Below are positions 10,963 through 23,149 of a stretch of 64,000 bases of DNA, one piece after another. The stretch spans positions 4,340,001-4,404,000 of the forward strand of contig OW203991.1 of assembly GCA_934047225.1 (NCBI GenBank), in the 5' to 3' direction. The translations under genes and the position numbers were made by a program. Below the pieces are notes generated by a model that did no database searches, had not been told where the DNA came from, and saw only the letters and a program-made list of their open reading frames with translations. Origin of the DNA: Ypsolopha sequella. Lineage: Eukaryota > Arthropoda > Insecta > Lepidoptera > Ypsolophidae. Position 1 is the stretch's first letter; each line of letters begins with the position of its first letter.

Positions 10963-11183
10963 ATTTATGGCATGTCGCGAACATAGTTTAATGTCAGTTA
11001 GGTGTTTCCGGCAAAATGTTGTTATTTTATGCATGACGTTGTAAATATATGGGCACACCAACTTAAAACACGCTTTTAAGTTTGTGTGCCCTTACATTTT
11101 CAACGTACCCAATGCATAAAATAACAAAATAATGCCGTAAAAGCCTAACCGACATTAAATTATGTTCGCGACATGCCATAAAT
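10963..11183. mobile_element. Palindromic MITE next to LINE
   Basis: Left TTTATGGCATGTCGCGAACA, right TGTTCGCGACATGCCATAAA; 221 bp folding on itself. It directly precedes the truncated LINE frame. Confidence 0.8.
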
Positions 11184-11195
11184 CATATTTATTCA

Positions 11196-12662
11196 TTGTC
11201 TTTGTCTTTGGATTGGATCTCAAAAGGTATAAAGATTTGTAGCAAACGAAAAAGACAACTACTATGGCGCTATAGAATATCGCCAAGTTCAAATAATAAA
11301 AGTGAGTTCAAGACATATTCAAAAAAACTTAACAAAATCATTAATTTAACTCAAAAATCGCAGAACAACTATGACATTAACACAGCAGAAAACAAAACCA
11401 AAGCTACGTGGAATATTATTAATAATAGTAAAGTAAGGGTGCCAAAAGACAATATTGAACAAATTAACGTTAATGGTCGCCTAATAAAAGACCCAAAGGA
11501 AATAGCTCAATCTTTTAATGAATATTTTGTAAATAATGTATCCACAAAGCCCAATTTAAAATCGACCATTCCTAACGTAAACAAAACTCCAAAGTCTCTC
11601 TTTTTAAACCCTACTACTCCTTATGACATAGAATTAATTATACGATCGCTTAGGAATACTAATAGCGTAGGTCCGGATGGCATCTCCACCAAAGTTATTA
11701 AATTTACTGCGAAAATGATTGCTCCAGTATTGAGTCATATTTTAAATCTGTGTATAGAATATGGGACTTTTCCCGATAAACTTAAATATTCCATAATTAA
11801 ACCCTTGTTTAAGAAGGAAGATAAAGATAATATGGATTTTTACAGACCTGCGATATGCGTATTTGCAAAAATTTTTGAAAAAGCGTTGTATAATGGTTTT
11901 TATTCTTTCATTGAAAAGAATAACATCCTTGCTCCCGAGCAACAAGGGTTCAGGAAACAAACCAGTATAGATCAAGCAATTTTCGACTTCCTTCATAAGG
12001 TAATTATAGGCATGAATGACAAAAAAATTGTAACAGCTCTATTTATGGATATGTCAAAAGCATTTGACCACGTTGATCACAATATATTATTGAATAAATT
12101 AAGAAATTATGGCATCAGAGGCATAAATAGTGACCTAGTTGAAACATACCTTAAGGATAGATACCAAACAACAGAAGTATGTAAAATAAATAGACGCACG
12201 AAAAGTGAAGAGATTTTCTCTTCAAATTATTGTAAAGTAGTAAATGGTGTACCACAGGGAAGTGTCATGGGTCCCTTACTGTTTTTGTTATATATAAACG
12301 ACCTTCCTAGTGTCATAAATCACCCAATGGTACTTTTTGCAGATGACAGTACAGCAATCTTTATCAGTAATGATACAACAAACCACGAAGCTGAAATAAA
12401 TTCCTCTTTAAATAGTGTAATCAACTGGTTGACATGTAATAATCTAATAATTAATTTAAACAAGACTAAAACAATGACATTCAGGCAAAGGCTACACCCC
12501 GATAGCATCGACATAAAACATAATGGCACCAAAATTGAGGAAACAAAAGTTGCAAAGTTTTTAGGAATACACATAGACTGTCAACTGACATGGAAGGCTC
12601 AAGTTGAGCACATATGCAAAAAACTTAACAAATACTCCTACGCACTGTATATGCTATTATAA
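11196..12662 (+). mobile_element. CR1/Jockey-type LINE, reverse transcriptase frame (488 codons), 5' truncated
   Basis: Reverse transcriptase of a non-LTR retrotransposon. Visible motifs in order: SVGPDGISTKVIK (about residue 156), SIIKPLFKKEDK, EQQGFRKQTSIDQAI, ALFMDMSKAFDHVDHNILL, VVNGVPQGSVMGPLLFLLYI and the catalytic FADDS (about 380), then KTKTMTF and VAKFLGIHID. The apurinic endonuclease domain is missing and the frame stops soon after the thumb region (LYMLL), so it is truncated at the 5' end and probably at the 3' coding end. The frame is otherwise unbroken, suggesting a fairly young insertion. The nearest clade by eye is CR1/Daphne/Jockey rather than RTE. Confidence 0.85.
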
Positions 12663-13267
12663 TACTCAAGATTTTCTTTTAGACAAATTTTAGTAACATG
12701 TACACAATTATTTTGGTATTGACATAATTATGATAATATATTTTGCTTATAATTTAAATCTCTAATTACCTATATGTTATTAATATTATTACGTGTAGGT
12801 ATCTTCAAAATTATCTCTGACGAAGTCGGTAATACACACTATCTTCTTTTAATTTAGTTCGGGTTTTTGAACGCAACCTGACTCGACTTATTGATTTGTT
12901 ATGAAATGAAAATATGAAATTATAGATAGATAGGTAACATTGTTTGTTTAGTTTACTGCATGCTTGTTTTTGTTTGATTTTTAATTTTGTTTTGTTTTTA
13001 ATATTTATGATATTTAAGTAATGTGATTTGTTCATCGTCAGTAATTATATGCAGGTCAAATTTGCATGTGGGACCTCTGATTAAGTATATTTTTTTGTGT
13101 TCTTTACTTTATCTACTATTTGTTTTGATGTTGTGTGTCTGTATATTTGTACACCCTGCAGGGTAGAACTGAGAGGAGACTAATTAATATTGTAATCTAC
13201 ACCTTCAATACCCTTTGTTCAACAAATAAAATCTTGAATCTTTAATTCGAAAATAAGAAGAACCATC
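12663..13267 (+). mobile_element. Probable LINE 3' region
   Basis: AT-rich sequence after the reverse transcriptase, ending with AACAAATAAAATCTTGAATC near 13240, which looks like a LINE tail. The exact 3' boundary is uncertain. Confidence 0.4.
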
Positions 13268-13683
13268 TTAAGGCTATATGTAAAAGTTCTAGCGTCCCTG
13301 TTACTCTATATGCAAAAAACCCAGAGGGACGGATTCGAGGAAAAGTACCAAAAAGTCGGTTTTTTATGAATATAAAATGTACTAAAGTTGCTATCAAAAT
13401 TGAGTTTTACCGGGTCCTAGATACTGTTAAAACACATCTAATAAAATATAATTGCAGTCCATATGTCATTCCAAATTATCAAACCAGGAGAATTGGTGTC
13501 GAAAAAGACCTCATTTCAATAAATATTTGTATCGAGCAAAATTGCTCCAATCGCGTTTCGGTTTAACAGTTTCCTAGAAAAAGATTCCAAAAATAATATA
13601 CTATTTTATCAAAATAATATATTATTTTCTGAAGTAGATATGCAAGTTCTAAAAGTGTCGATTTTTTTTCCGTAGCGCCTTAA
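13268..13683. mobile_element. TTAA-bounded MITE, family C, copy 1
   Basis: Starts TTAAGGCTATATGTAAAAGT and ends CCGTAGCGCCTTAA. A closely similar inverted copy is at 49936-50352. TTAA edges suggest piggyBac-type mobilisation. Confidence 0.75.
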
Positions 13684-14724
13684 CTTGTGCGTTTTGTAGA
13701 CGGATGTCATGTGTTCGACCTTCACGTAATACTGGATTTTTATTTTTGTTTTGTGTGTAAAGAATGCTGGCTTTTCCGGCTACACGAGGTGCCAAAATTA
13801 CGGTATCTTTGAAGCTACAAGACATGACGGAAACAAGACATGACGGAAACAAGACATGACGGACACATAACTTCTTGGCGTAAGTAGGTTTGTATGTAAT
13901 TTTGGAAACGTTTTTGGGATTTTTTGTGCATGAAGTCTTATTTAGCAAAGATGGCTGAAGGTCATTTATTTATTTGATGAAAACAAACCGCTATTCTATT
14001 ATACAGTAAGGATAATAAAGTAAAAGTTACAATAGCCTTACAAAGTTTTCACCTATAAGTAAAATTATAATCGAAACTAATCTATTGTAGTGTTGGATAG
14101 AAGAAAGGAAACTTTTTGTATATACACGCACACACGCACAGACAGACAGACACCTAAATAAAATTCGCAAAACGAGACAATAATCCAAACGAAAGAAAAG
14201 GAACAGATCTTTGCGCATTATGTACAAAAGAAAGTATATGTATAATAATATGTTAGGTTATCTTTTACAATACTTAAAATTTAAATTATCAAATTGTATC
14301 AATTTGTAAAGAAAAAAATTTTTTTCTGGAAATAGAAACATAGGCCAAATAAATGAAAAACAGTTACAATACAAATGGCATATAAATTACTTGATGAGAA
14401 CATTGCTGTTATTATAAGTTCGGTTATGTCTAAACATGGTAAATGCCAATTGTTGAATCGCATGTATTTATTCAAATAATTCGATTTTCGTTGACAAACA
14501 AGTTCATAAAAAGACAAAATATGTCTGTTTATTGCTTATTGAATCTATCTAATAGTCTTTATTTGCTAGAGAAGTGACCTCTAAAAAGTTTGAAAGGCAA
14601 AAAATGAATAAATTATAATACCTAATATTATTTTAGATATGTCATCAACTAAATGAAACAACCCACAAAAATATCGACGCTTTAGTGGAGGGTCCTTAAA
14701 CTGAAGCTGAAGATGGTCTTAGGT
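13684..14724. other. No gene seen; short tandem repeat
   Basis: Three tandem AAGACATGACGGAAAC-like units at about 13821-13866 and CA/CAGA runs near 14125-14150. Otherwise unique-looking AT-rich DNA. Confidence 0.45.
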
Positions 14725-15050
14725 TAAGAGGCTATGCGAATTTTATTTTTGTCACTGTCACTTCAAGCGAAAAATCGCCCAGTGCGAGAGGGGCGGATTC
14801 AGGGCAAAAGGGAAAAAAATTGATTTTATGTTTTTATTAAACTAAAAAAGCTAGTAAAATTTCAAATACCAAATCTCTAGATATTGTTGAAACACACCTA
14901 ATAAAATATGTTTGAGTTCTGTATATGGTTCCTATTCGTCAAACGAGGAGAAAAAGTGTGTGTGAAGACCTCATTTCAACAATTATTTCTATCGAGGAAA
15001 ATTTATCCAAACATGTTTTCCAATTTCAAATCTCTAGATTATATAGTCAA
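14725..15050 (+). mobile_element. Decayed relative of TTAA family C
   Basis: GGTTAAGAGGCTATGCG, ATTGTTGAAACACACCTAAT and GACCTCATTTCAACAATTAT parallel the order of blocks in 13268-13683, with many changes. Confidence 0.5.
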
Positions 15051-15199
15051 TATGCATATATCAGAAACTAATTATAATTTTCCGTGTATTTCATGAAATA
15101 CATAGAAAAGAAACAACCGTATATTTTTCGGATAGTAATATTTTACTTTCACTGGCGGTGATTTCAATTTCAATCTCCGCCAATCTCCGCCAGTGGCCA

Positions 15200-15885
15200 G
15201 ATGACAAAAGAAATTCATAAGCGGGTAGCTTACGGTTGGAAGAAACACTGAGCTCTGAAAGAAATTATGAAAAGTAAAGAGTTAGGTATACATATAAAAA
15301 AGAAGACCTTTGACACATGTCTCTTACCATGTCTAACTTACGGCAGCGAGACCTGGTCCTTAACAAAGCACCATAGGAAAAAGCTTGCTAAATGTCAACG
15401 TGCAATGGAGAGAAGCATGCTAGGAGTGAAACTGCTAGAAAAAATCAGTAACGAGGACATAAGGGGGAAAACAAAAGTAACAGACATACTCACACGAGTC
15501 AACCAATTAAAATGGAGATGGACAGGACACCTACAGGACACCTACACACTACTGATGCAGGCTGGAAAAATGGAGCAAGCGTGTAACGGTTTGGTACCCT
15601 CAAGACGGCAAACGAAAAATAGGACGCCAGATAAGAATATGCGAGGATGAAATCCGTTATACCCTGGGAACATTCTGGACAAGGGTGTTAATGGATAGAG
15701 TTCAATGGAAAGAGTTGGAGGAGGCCTTTTGTAAAAGGCATACAGAGACCAGAGACATAATATAAAAGTTAACTTAGAATATATATTCCAAGTTAACTTA
15801 TAAGTATATATATATATATATACTGTAATAACACTCTTTGGTATTCTCTGTAATAAAGGCTATTTTATTTTATTTAATATTTTAC
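15200..15885 (+). mobile_element. RTE-type LINE 3' fragment
   Basis: The frame at 15267 reads CLTYGSETWSLTKHHRKKLA, KCQRAMERSMLGVKL and LKWRWTGHLQ, the conserved C-terminal region of RTE-clade reverse transcriptases. A frameshift near 15550 moves the rest (DGKRKIGR..., WKELEEAFCKRHTETRDII) to another frame. It ends with a TA run and AATAAAGGC near 15850. Confidence 0.85.
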
Positions 15886-16089
15886 TTTATTCGACTGCAA
15901 TAATAATAAGCTGAATCCAATAAACTATCTACCAGGCCACGCAATATGTTTTGCGAAAAAAGGTTTTATGTGTGATTATAATTTATTTTGAAAACACAAT
16001 CATTTAAAAGTAAAAATACTAAAGTTCCTGCTTCAAAATTTCACTACTTATTTTTTACGAGCTAAATTGAACTATCAAGTCTCATTAAA

Positions 16090-17115
16090 AATGGATCGGC
16101 GTCGGGAATATTTTCGCGCGATGATTTTTTACGATTTCAAATGTTGCCTAAAGCCGGATGAATCGTAAAACAGACTTCAAATGGCATTTTTGGATAAAAG
16201 CTCTTCTAAGTCCACCGTGTACCGCTCGTATAACGAATTGAAGAGCGGTTGACTAACTTTGAGGGATGAAGAAAGAAGTGGTTGCTCTTTGACGGCTGTT
16301 ACGGAAGGAAACTAGCTAGCACGCATTAAAAAATTAAATTCAAGAAAATAGGCGAATTACGTATGAAGAGATACAGCACATATTACACGAGCACCTTCGC
16401 ATGAGGAAGATAGTTTTGCGCTGGGTGCCGCAAAACCTTACCGCCTGCTCAGAAGCAGGCCCGCGTGGAATGGTGTAGTGACATGATTGCTAAATTTGAA
16501 GCAGGCTCGTCTCGGCGTGTTTACAAAATTATTACAGGTGATGAATCTTGGATTTATTAATACGGTCCAGAAACGGAGCTCCAGTCGACAGTTTGGCTGT
16601 TTGAAAACAAACCAACGCCTACCAAAGTGGAGCGATCGAGAAGCGCAGGAAAGATTTTGATCGCTAGTTTTTTCAATTTGACGAGATATTTGTTATCAAT
16701 TCCTTTACGAAATCAAAGTACTATCAATGCCGAATGGTATACTATCAAATAATTGCCAGAAGTTTTCACTGCTGTGTGCAGGCTACTGATTCACCATTAC
16801 AACGTGCCAGCGCACTCAACGTTCAAAACGAGGGACTTTCTGGACAGCACACTTGTTAATTATTTGAGTTACCCTCCTTACAGCCCTGATTTAGCACCGT
16901 GTGTCTTCTTTTTATTGCCCAAAATGAAAAATAAACTCAAAGGGATACAGTTTTCATCGCCGGAAGATGCACTAACAGCTTTCGAGAAAGCCTCAGAAGA
17001 GGTGTCTGAGGTTGGCTGGAAAAAGTGTTTCAAAAATTGGTTTAGATGCTTTGTACAGACACTGGTGGAGAGTTCTTTGAAAAGATTTAATAATAAATTA
17101 TACACCGTACAACAT
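16090..17115 (+). pseudogene. Dead mariner-type transposase
   Basis: Fragments in changing frames follow mariner order: helix-turn-helix with LKSG...LRDEERSG (about 16240), GDESWIY before an in-frame stop (about 16540), HHYNVPAHS and PPYSPDLAPCVFF (16790-16915) and the terminal WKKCFKNWF. Of the DD34D triad, the second Asp is Tyr (HHYN for HHDN) and the third is Val (LAPCV for LAPCD). Several stops and frameshifts confirm it is not functional. Confidence 0.85.
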
Positions 17116-17229
17116 TTTTTTTACTGTCGCAAATTTTGCCGAGTACCCCACGTATTTTTTATTTTATGTTTTCAACGAGGTGGTTCCTTAGCGTATGGCG
17201 CACATCCAAATAAAAGTTATACATAAAAG

Positions 17230-17754
17230 TTTAATAAAATATTGAGTTAATGTTGTATAAATATTAATTAAGTAATATGTGTTATACAGTTATCTACTAG
17301 TATCATAAATTGGAATTAAAATTGAATTTACGTACAAATATCTCGGCCTGACAAATGGAAAGTAAAAATAAGAGTTTTGGTACTTTGGTATCCTTTTCTT
17401 GTTTTCCTTTTTAAAATATAATATTATTAGATTTAATTTTGGATTTTCAAATTTTTACTTAAGTTTCTTCTACTTCTTTTTTTCATACATTTCCTCTGAT
17501 GAGCAGTTTTCGCTGTAAAACCCTATATCATATTTATCAACCACCAGTCTAACAGCTTTCCCGCCCGGCCTATTCGATCACTTCCTGGGAACATAAATAG
17601 CGTTTTTTAACCCGTGCCGTACAAGTACGTAAACCGGTCTATCCGGGTCGGTGGTACGTCCTTTACCTAACCTACATAGCGCATGTGTGTGAGGCTTTGA
17701 GGCCACGTAGCTGAAGTACGAGCGAAGTGGTGAGCGGAGCGATTTGGCTTTATA
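17230..17754. other. No feature seen
   Basis: No gene. The piece near 17690-17740 (ACGAGCGAAGTGGTGAGCGG) resembles promoter-free repeat text seen in other families. Confidence 0.35.
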
Positions 17755-17880
17755 CTTGGGTACAACCCTTGTTATTTAACTTCAACATCTAGCTCTATCG
17801 CTTTCAAAGGTACTGTGATTGGCTAGAAATGACGTCTGAAAGCGATAGCGGTAGTTGTTGAAGTTCGATAGCAAGACCCA
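17755..17880. repeat. Inverted repeat
   Basis: AACTTCAACATCTAGCTCTA plus TCGCTTTCA on the left and TGAAAGCGATAGCGGTAG plus TTGTTGAAGTT on the right form a hairpin with a 29-base loop. Confidence 0.65.
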
Positions 17881-17949
17881 ACGCATAGTCTAACCGACTG
17901 AAGATAGAAACATAAAATTAAGAGGTGGAAAGGTGCACTAAGAAAGGAT

Positions 17950-18054
17950 TTTTCGGAACTATTTTCTTTTCGGAAAATGTCTTTTTATCTCAACGGGTAC
18001 AACGGGCTGTTTATGTCCTTAATCCACCCGGACGAAATCGCAGGCGTCCTCTAG
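17950..18054 (+). mobile_element. Helitron 3' end fragment
   Basis: CGGACGAAATCGCAGGCGTC followed by CTCTAG and T is the same 3' terminus as the Helitron ending at 22332. The 5' part is missing. Confidence 0.6.
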
Positions 18055-18452
18055 TCTTCTTTTAAAAAGACATGACGACTTTTTTACAATTTTAATCACG
18101 AGAACAAAAGATTTGTTTTTATGTCACCGTAAATTCTTTGTCAAAATCTTGTGTGACATGATTTAGATCCCAAAACTACCCCCTTGTAAACCTCAAAAAT
18201 ACCCCCTCAAGCAGCGACGTACACATACACAGAGAGAAAGGAAAACCACCGGATAAAATCAGAAATTGTTGCTACCTAATTGGCTATCATTAACAAATAC
18301 TTGGTTACTACTTCATAATTGAGATTACGATATGTTACGTGACTAGTTAATGAAGCTGCTATATAGATTAGTTAAGTTTTTTGATTACCGTAACACATGA
18401 CATATCAATTAGTAATTGTAAATAAGTTATTTATATCTTTCTATTTGCTTAC

Positions 18453-19020
18453 AGTAGAGCCACTGAGTGATGGCGCCTATGACGTTTAAATGCCTACAAA
18501 GTATCGTAATTATTTATAAGCAAGTGTGACTTAAAAAATGTAATACTTCATTGTTGATAGTGATGTACTACTTGTTTCGGTTGTTATTTTTCGATTTGAA
18601 TGTTGCTTTATTGTGCAATAGAATTCGTATAGAAACAAAGATCTTTTTTTTTTAAAAAGTTTCTAATTTTTTATAGGTCGTGTTTGAGGTCGCCAAGTTA
18701 CGCAATAATATTTAATTAAAAACGAAACAATTACGAAGTTAAACTAAACGAAAATAAATGATAGTAAAATACTTTTTTCGATTTAGATATTTAAACATCT
18801 CTTGGGGGCCCCGGGGCACTACACCGCATAGCCCTCCGATAGCTCCGCCACGGTTTTGGCACATTTTCCTTTTGTATCAGTAATCATTATGTTGAATGTT
18901 GAATGATGTGTCTAATGTTGAAATAAAATCACACTTGATTTTTATTTTTAACCGATTTTTGAAATGTTCCTCATCACTAAATGCAGCTGTCATAAGTGCC
19001 ATCACTCAGTGGCTCTACTT
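18453..19020. mobile_element. MITE with AGTAGAGCCACTGAGTGATG ends
   Basis: Left AGTAGAGCCACTGAGTGATG, right CATCACTCAGTGGCTCTACT, 568 bp apart. Inside is a GC-rich island (GGGGGCCCCGGGG near 18805) and no transposase. Confidence 0.75.
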
Positions 19021-19427
19021 TAAGTGTGAAAGTTTTGTGCCAATTTAAAAACCGATTCCTGTTCATAGTGAAATAAAATGAGCTGTCATTCATAATCGGT
19101 GCAAGACTGTGACTTGCATCACACTTTGTTTTATTGATATTCGCCAAAAATATATACCGATATAATTTACAATAATTTACAAGTATGTAATGTACTTCTT
19201 GACAAAAACATAACGCAGACACAATTATTTAAAAAAAAATGAAAAATGCGACGTTTTCGAAGATTTAATGAAGCTCGATATTGATTTTACTTATACGTAA
19301 ACGCCGAATTATACTGCGGATAGGTAGAAAAACTTCCCTGTGATTGTTTTGATTGTTACGGAACTCTTATAGTAAATTGCTAATCTTGCACATTTTAGTC
19401 TGCCCCGTTTTGCATTGCACCAGCGGG

Positions 19428-19650
19428 CCTATTATGTATCTCTAGTTGCCTTCTGGACTGGGTGTCTATCATCAAAAACATAGATATACTATCGAATTCC
19501 GATGTCCTAAGGATATTTTCGCACTTGAAGTGACGACACAGATTGTTAATAGTCCAATACCCACTAAAGGCAATTTTGAAATTTCAGTTTTATCTATGTT
19601 TTTGATGATAGGCACCTCGTTCAGTTGGCAACTAAAGATACAGAATAGGG
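19428..19650. mobile_element. MITE family P, copy 1
   Basis: Left CCTATTATGTATCTCTAGTT, right ACTAAAGATACAGAATAGG; inner TCATCAAAAACATAGATA and its inverse. Other copies at 23334-23551 and 48784-49009. Confidence 0.8.
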
Positions 19651-19654
19651 GGGC

Positions 19655-19806
19655 TGGAGCCGTATTTTTGAATCGTTCGTATTTAATTCATGTGCAAAAA
19701 TATGTACCTGTCTCATCTTGCAAATGACAAGTTCTGGTGTGCTACGTGAGATGGATATATACTTTCGCACGTAAATTGAAAACGAACGATTCAAAAATAC
19801 GGCTCC
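19655..19806. mobile_element. Small palindromic MITE
   Basis: GGAGCCGTATTTTTGAATCG on the left, CGATTCAAAAATACGGCTCC on the right; 152 bp. It lies four bases from MITE P copy 1. Confidence 0.8.
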
Positions 19807-20637
19807 TGAAACTCTACCTAAGGCCAAAGTTCTGTCTCAAATAAAAACGTACCGCCATTCGCTGAGTTCATGGCAACTTTGATATAAGGCATGGGTCTAA
19901 AAGGTGAATTTGAGGTCATCGGTGAACGTGGCCAACACCTAAACGTGCCTTGGATCTATTTTACTTGAATTACACTCTAAAATATGGTTTACGGCCATCA
20001 TTGTTCATGATGCATATGATGATAGACTAATCTAATGTTAAAGTTATTATCTTCAAAAAGCTGTTGCAGAAAATAATTTATTTATGTTAACAGTATAAAA
20101 AATAATAATATTCGATATGGGGTCGCTAACAGTTGACCGATGATGGCCAAATACATATAATAATATAATATAATAAATATCAATACATATAATAAAAAAG
20201 TAGAACCCGATGTGTTTGTACTTTGCAGAAAAGTAATAAAAATAGACAAAAAAATAGTAATAGAACACAAATCAGTGATTTTTAGAGTTCTTTTTTGTCT
20301 GTCTGTCTGTTTATTTGTTCACGCATATCTTCGAAACTACTGAACGGATTTTCATGTAGTTTTCACAATTGGGCAGAACTTAATTTGGATTAGAATAAAG
20401 GATTTGTTTCATTAAAATTAGGTGTGGGAATTTTTTAAAATCTTCTTTTAAATATTTTAGGAATTTACTTTTCTACCGTTAGAAGTTACATAGCAAATAA
20501 TAATTCCTGGCGATGAAGGTCTATAAACGCCACGAACGACTGTTTAAAAGAAAAAAAAAACAAGAAAACATTGGTTGGAATTTTGTAACGTATAAAATTT
20601 TAGTTATTATTTTTTTATTTCTTTTAAATAGCGTCAT
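19807..20637. other. No gene; Helitron-like text
   Basis: TTTTTTGTCTGTCTGTCTGT and AACTACTGAACGGATTTTCA near 20290-20355 resemble the interior of the Helitron at 21790. Nothing else recognised. Confidence 0.4.
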
Positions 20638-21186
20638 CTATTTTGGTAAATAAAAATAGTTGCAGCAATTGTATAACAAATGGTGATACCTTCTTTGATG
20701 AAACGGGCTAGGTATACCTACTATAATGACGGAAAGTCGCGCGGTGGACGACGAACCAACAATTAATACATATAGTGGACGAATTAATACATGTAGCACG
20801 TAAAATACTCGTATATACTTAACAAAATATACAACACAGTATTGCGTGCCGTGCGACACTGCGAGTTGCTGAACCGCGGGGGCAGAGGGATTCGAATTAA
20901 AGAGGCAGTATTGTAACAAATTGTTCCAAATGTTTGGTGGTAAGATTGGCAAGATTGTCTTCAATCGCTTTACACATTTATAATCAGAAAAAACCGTTCT
21001 ACATCCACTGAGATAATTAACTGGGCAGTATTTGAATTTAGGTGCTATGTTGGCACTTATTGTTTCTGGCAAAATATAATAAAATTGTGCAAATATATGC
21101 ATCATCAAAAGTTTCTTAGTTAAAATATGCAATATCCGGTGAAAAGAGGCTAAATATTCAAATGCATATGCAACATACAAATGCAT
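20638..21186 (-). pseudogene. hAT-like transposase C-terminal fragment
   Basis: The minus strand has a 182-codon frame. Residues about 51-100 read FKYCPV...FSDYKCV...NIWNNLLQYCLFNSN, which follows the hAT C-terminal dimerisation pattern in which P(I/V)TSVDVERSFS.YK normally leads into the conserved helix. The SVDVER core is altered (NYLSGCRTV), so it is decayed. Upstream catalytic regions are absent. It could also be chance, but the order of blocks argues against that. Confidence 0.45.
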
Positions 21187-21230
21187 ATAATCTGGTCTCT
21201 ATTTATTATCATCGTAGTGACCCTGCACAC

Positions 21231-21382
21231 GTAGCATAGTGTTTAATCGCGCGCGACGCCACTTAGTTGAATCACAAGTGCGAGGAGCGTGACACGATGT
21301 TTTTGCGATTAAACAGTATGTCACGCTCCTCGCACCTGTGATTCAACTAAGCCGCGTCGCGCGCGATTAAACACTATGCTAC
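21231..21382. mobile_element. GC-rich near-perfect hairpin MITE
   Basis: Left GTAGCATAGTGTTTAATCGC and right GCGATTAAACACTATGCTAC. Inner arms GAGGAGCGTGACA and its inverse leave a loop of about 20 bases around 21307. 152 bp. Confidence 0.85.
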
Positions 21383-21789
21383 CGGGCCTGGTCAACATAT
21401 CTATCTGTCTGCATAGGCATAAGTTGTCACGAATGACTGATAGATTGAGGTGAAATTCGACGATTAATAAAACCTTATTTAGGACTTTGGAAACGGTCGG
21501 AAGTATCTTTTGGAAATGTATCTAATGGAAAACAGACCTCTAAAGATTTTTTTATCGACTATAACTGTCATTTAAATCTGTGTTTTTGGAACCAAGCCTG
21601 ATAATTTCTGTACGGTCACGAAAAGATGAATCGCTTCACACCACTTTAGCACTTGTTTCTCTGAACGTGACTATCATAAAAATCTTCGTACAATCAAATA
21701 AAATGGTGTCTGCCTTCCATTTTGAGAACATTACGATGAAAGCTATGCATCATCGCATTGCGGTAGAAACCACAAGTTGTAACCGTGTA
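21383..21789. other. No feature seen
   Basis: An 85-codon frame at 21580 is unassigned. No repeat found. Confidence 0.35.
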
Positions 21790-22332
21790 TCTATACTAAT
21801 AATAAAATATAGTGAAAACGTTGTGTCTGTACATTGAATATTTTTGCGCAATTTCAAATGAAATAGGTTATTATTATTTGCATAGACAAATTTAAATTTT
21901 AAATTTTTTGTCTGTCTGTTTGTCTATCTGTCTGTTCCGTTTTAACTCGAGAACCACTAAACGGATTTGGATGTGGTTTACTTTATTATAGCAGTTTTTT
22001 ATGTCAACGGTACATTTCATTATGTGCCAAAACATTAGCTGATGGTTGACAGTGAAAACAATCGCTAAGCCGAAAACTGTTGATAATTGAAAGACAGTTC
22101 CACGCGAGTGTAGCCGCGGAATAAAGCTAATAAATAAGTAAAAGTTTTGTAACTGACTGACTGACTGACAGGGGATTTTAAGGAGTACAAAGAAAATATT
22201 TTTCAAATTTCACCCCCTAAGAGGGTGAAACGGGGTGTAAACTTTTGTGTCAAAAATATGATTCCAACTGGTAAAACGGGTTGTCTACATATATCCCAAA
22301 TCCACGCGGTCGAAGTCGCGGGCGTCCTCTAG
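21790..22332 (+). mobile_element. Non-autonomous Helitron (Lep1-like)
   Basis: Starts TCTATACTAATAATAAA after an A, contains the GTCTGTCTGTTTGTC and CTCGAGAACCACTAAACGGA block, and ends with the hairpin CGCGGTCGAAGTCGCG and CTAG. These match the Lep1 Helitron ends described in Lepidoptera. No Rep/helicase gene. Confidence 0.8.
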
Positions 22333-23148
22333 CTTATCAATCGAAATAATCGCAGCTTTTTATGTCAACAGTACTTTTCACCACGTGCCAAAACATTATC
22401 TGATGGATTTACGGCCTAAGAATTCGGAAATAGGGTTTAGAATTCCGTGTTTAGGTAGAGTAATTTATACCATTGTGGATAGTGTCAATCTATTTCGAAA
22501 TCGATTTGTTTTTATTGATTCTCGATTGTCGGTTACTTGTCCGTTACAGTTAGGTTCAGTTCCGTTATTTAATTCGAGATATTTAACTGTTTTTTGTATA
22601 AGCATCAAGCTCTGTGGTTACTTATTTATGTTATACATTATGTCTAATACTGCGATATTGGCTCTTATTGTCATTGCACGACACAGGAAAACTGCTAATT
22701 TTAGGTTTATATGACGATGAAAACTATTACTATCCAACATTTTACAAATGGGTAAAAATATCTGTGCTTTGAAAAAGAAAATCCAACATCATTTCAAATA
22801 ATAAAAAGGAAAACACTTCAGTACATTTACAAAGACATATTGTAAAATCATATGTTTGAAAAAGGATATTGTAAAATGGCTGCGTTTTTGGATGGTTTTT
22901 AATTAATGTCATTCTGTACAAAATTAATCCATTTTTTTTAACTGAAAGTAATTCTGAAATCCGTGTAGTTGTGTAATAGACACCGTCCAACTCAATAGAC
23001 TTCGTAGTTTTTAAAGAATCTTGGACACTTTTGGCTTGTTTGGAGGCAAATATAACCAATACAGGCAAATAATACAATACATGCTGTCTTTTATTTTCTT
23101 ATCCCTTAGTTAAAGTAATAAGTAATTTTTATATTTAACTGACATGTT
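22333..23148. other. Duplicate of a Helitron-internal segment, then nothing recognised
   Basis: TATGTCAACAGTACTTTTCA and GTGCCAAAACATTATCTGAT (22358-22405) repeat the text at 21998-22042 inside the Helitron. A 109-codon frame at 22385-22714 and a 111-codon minus frame at 22742-23077 show no known family. Confidence 0.45.
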
Positions 23149-23149
23149 A

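Noticed and set aside
16753..17226. 157-codon frame as a functional gene
   Set aside because: It is the tail of a mariner transposase whose catalytic residues and upstream frame are destroyed.
19446..19727. 93-codon frames at 19446 and 48802 with similar translations
   Set aside because: Similarity comes from shared MITE P sequence, not from a conserved gene.
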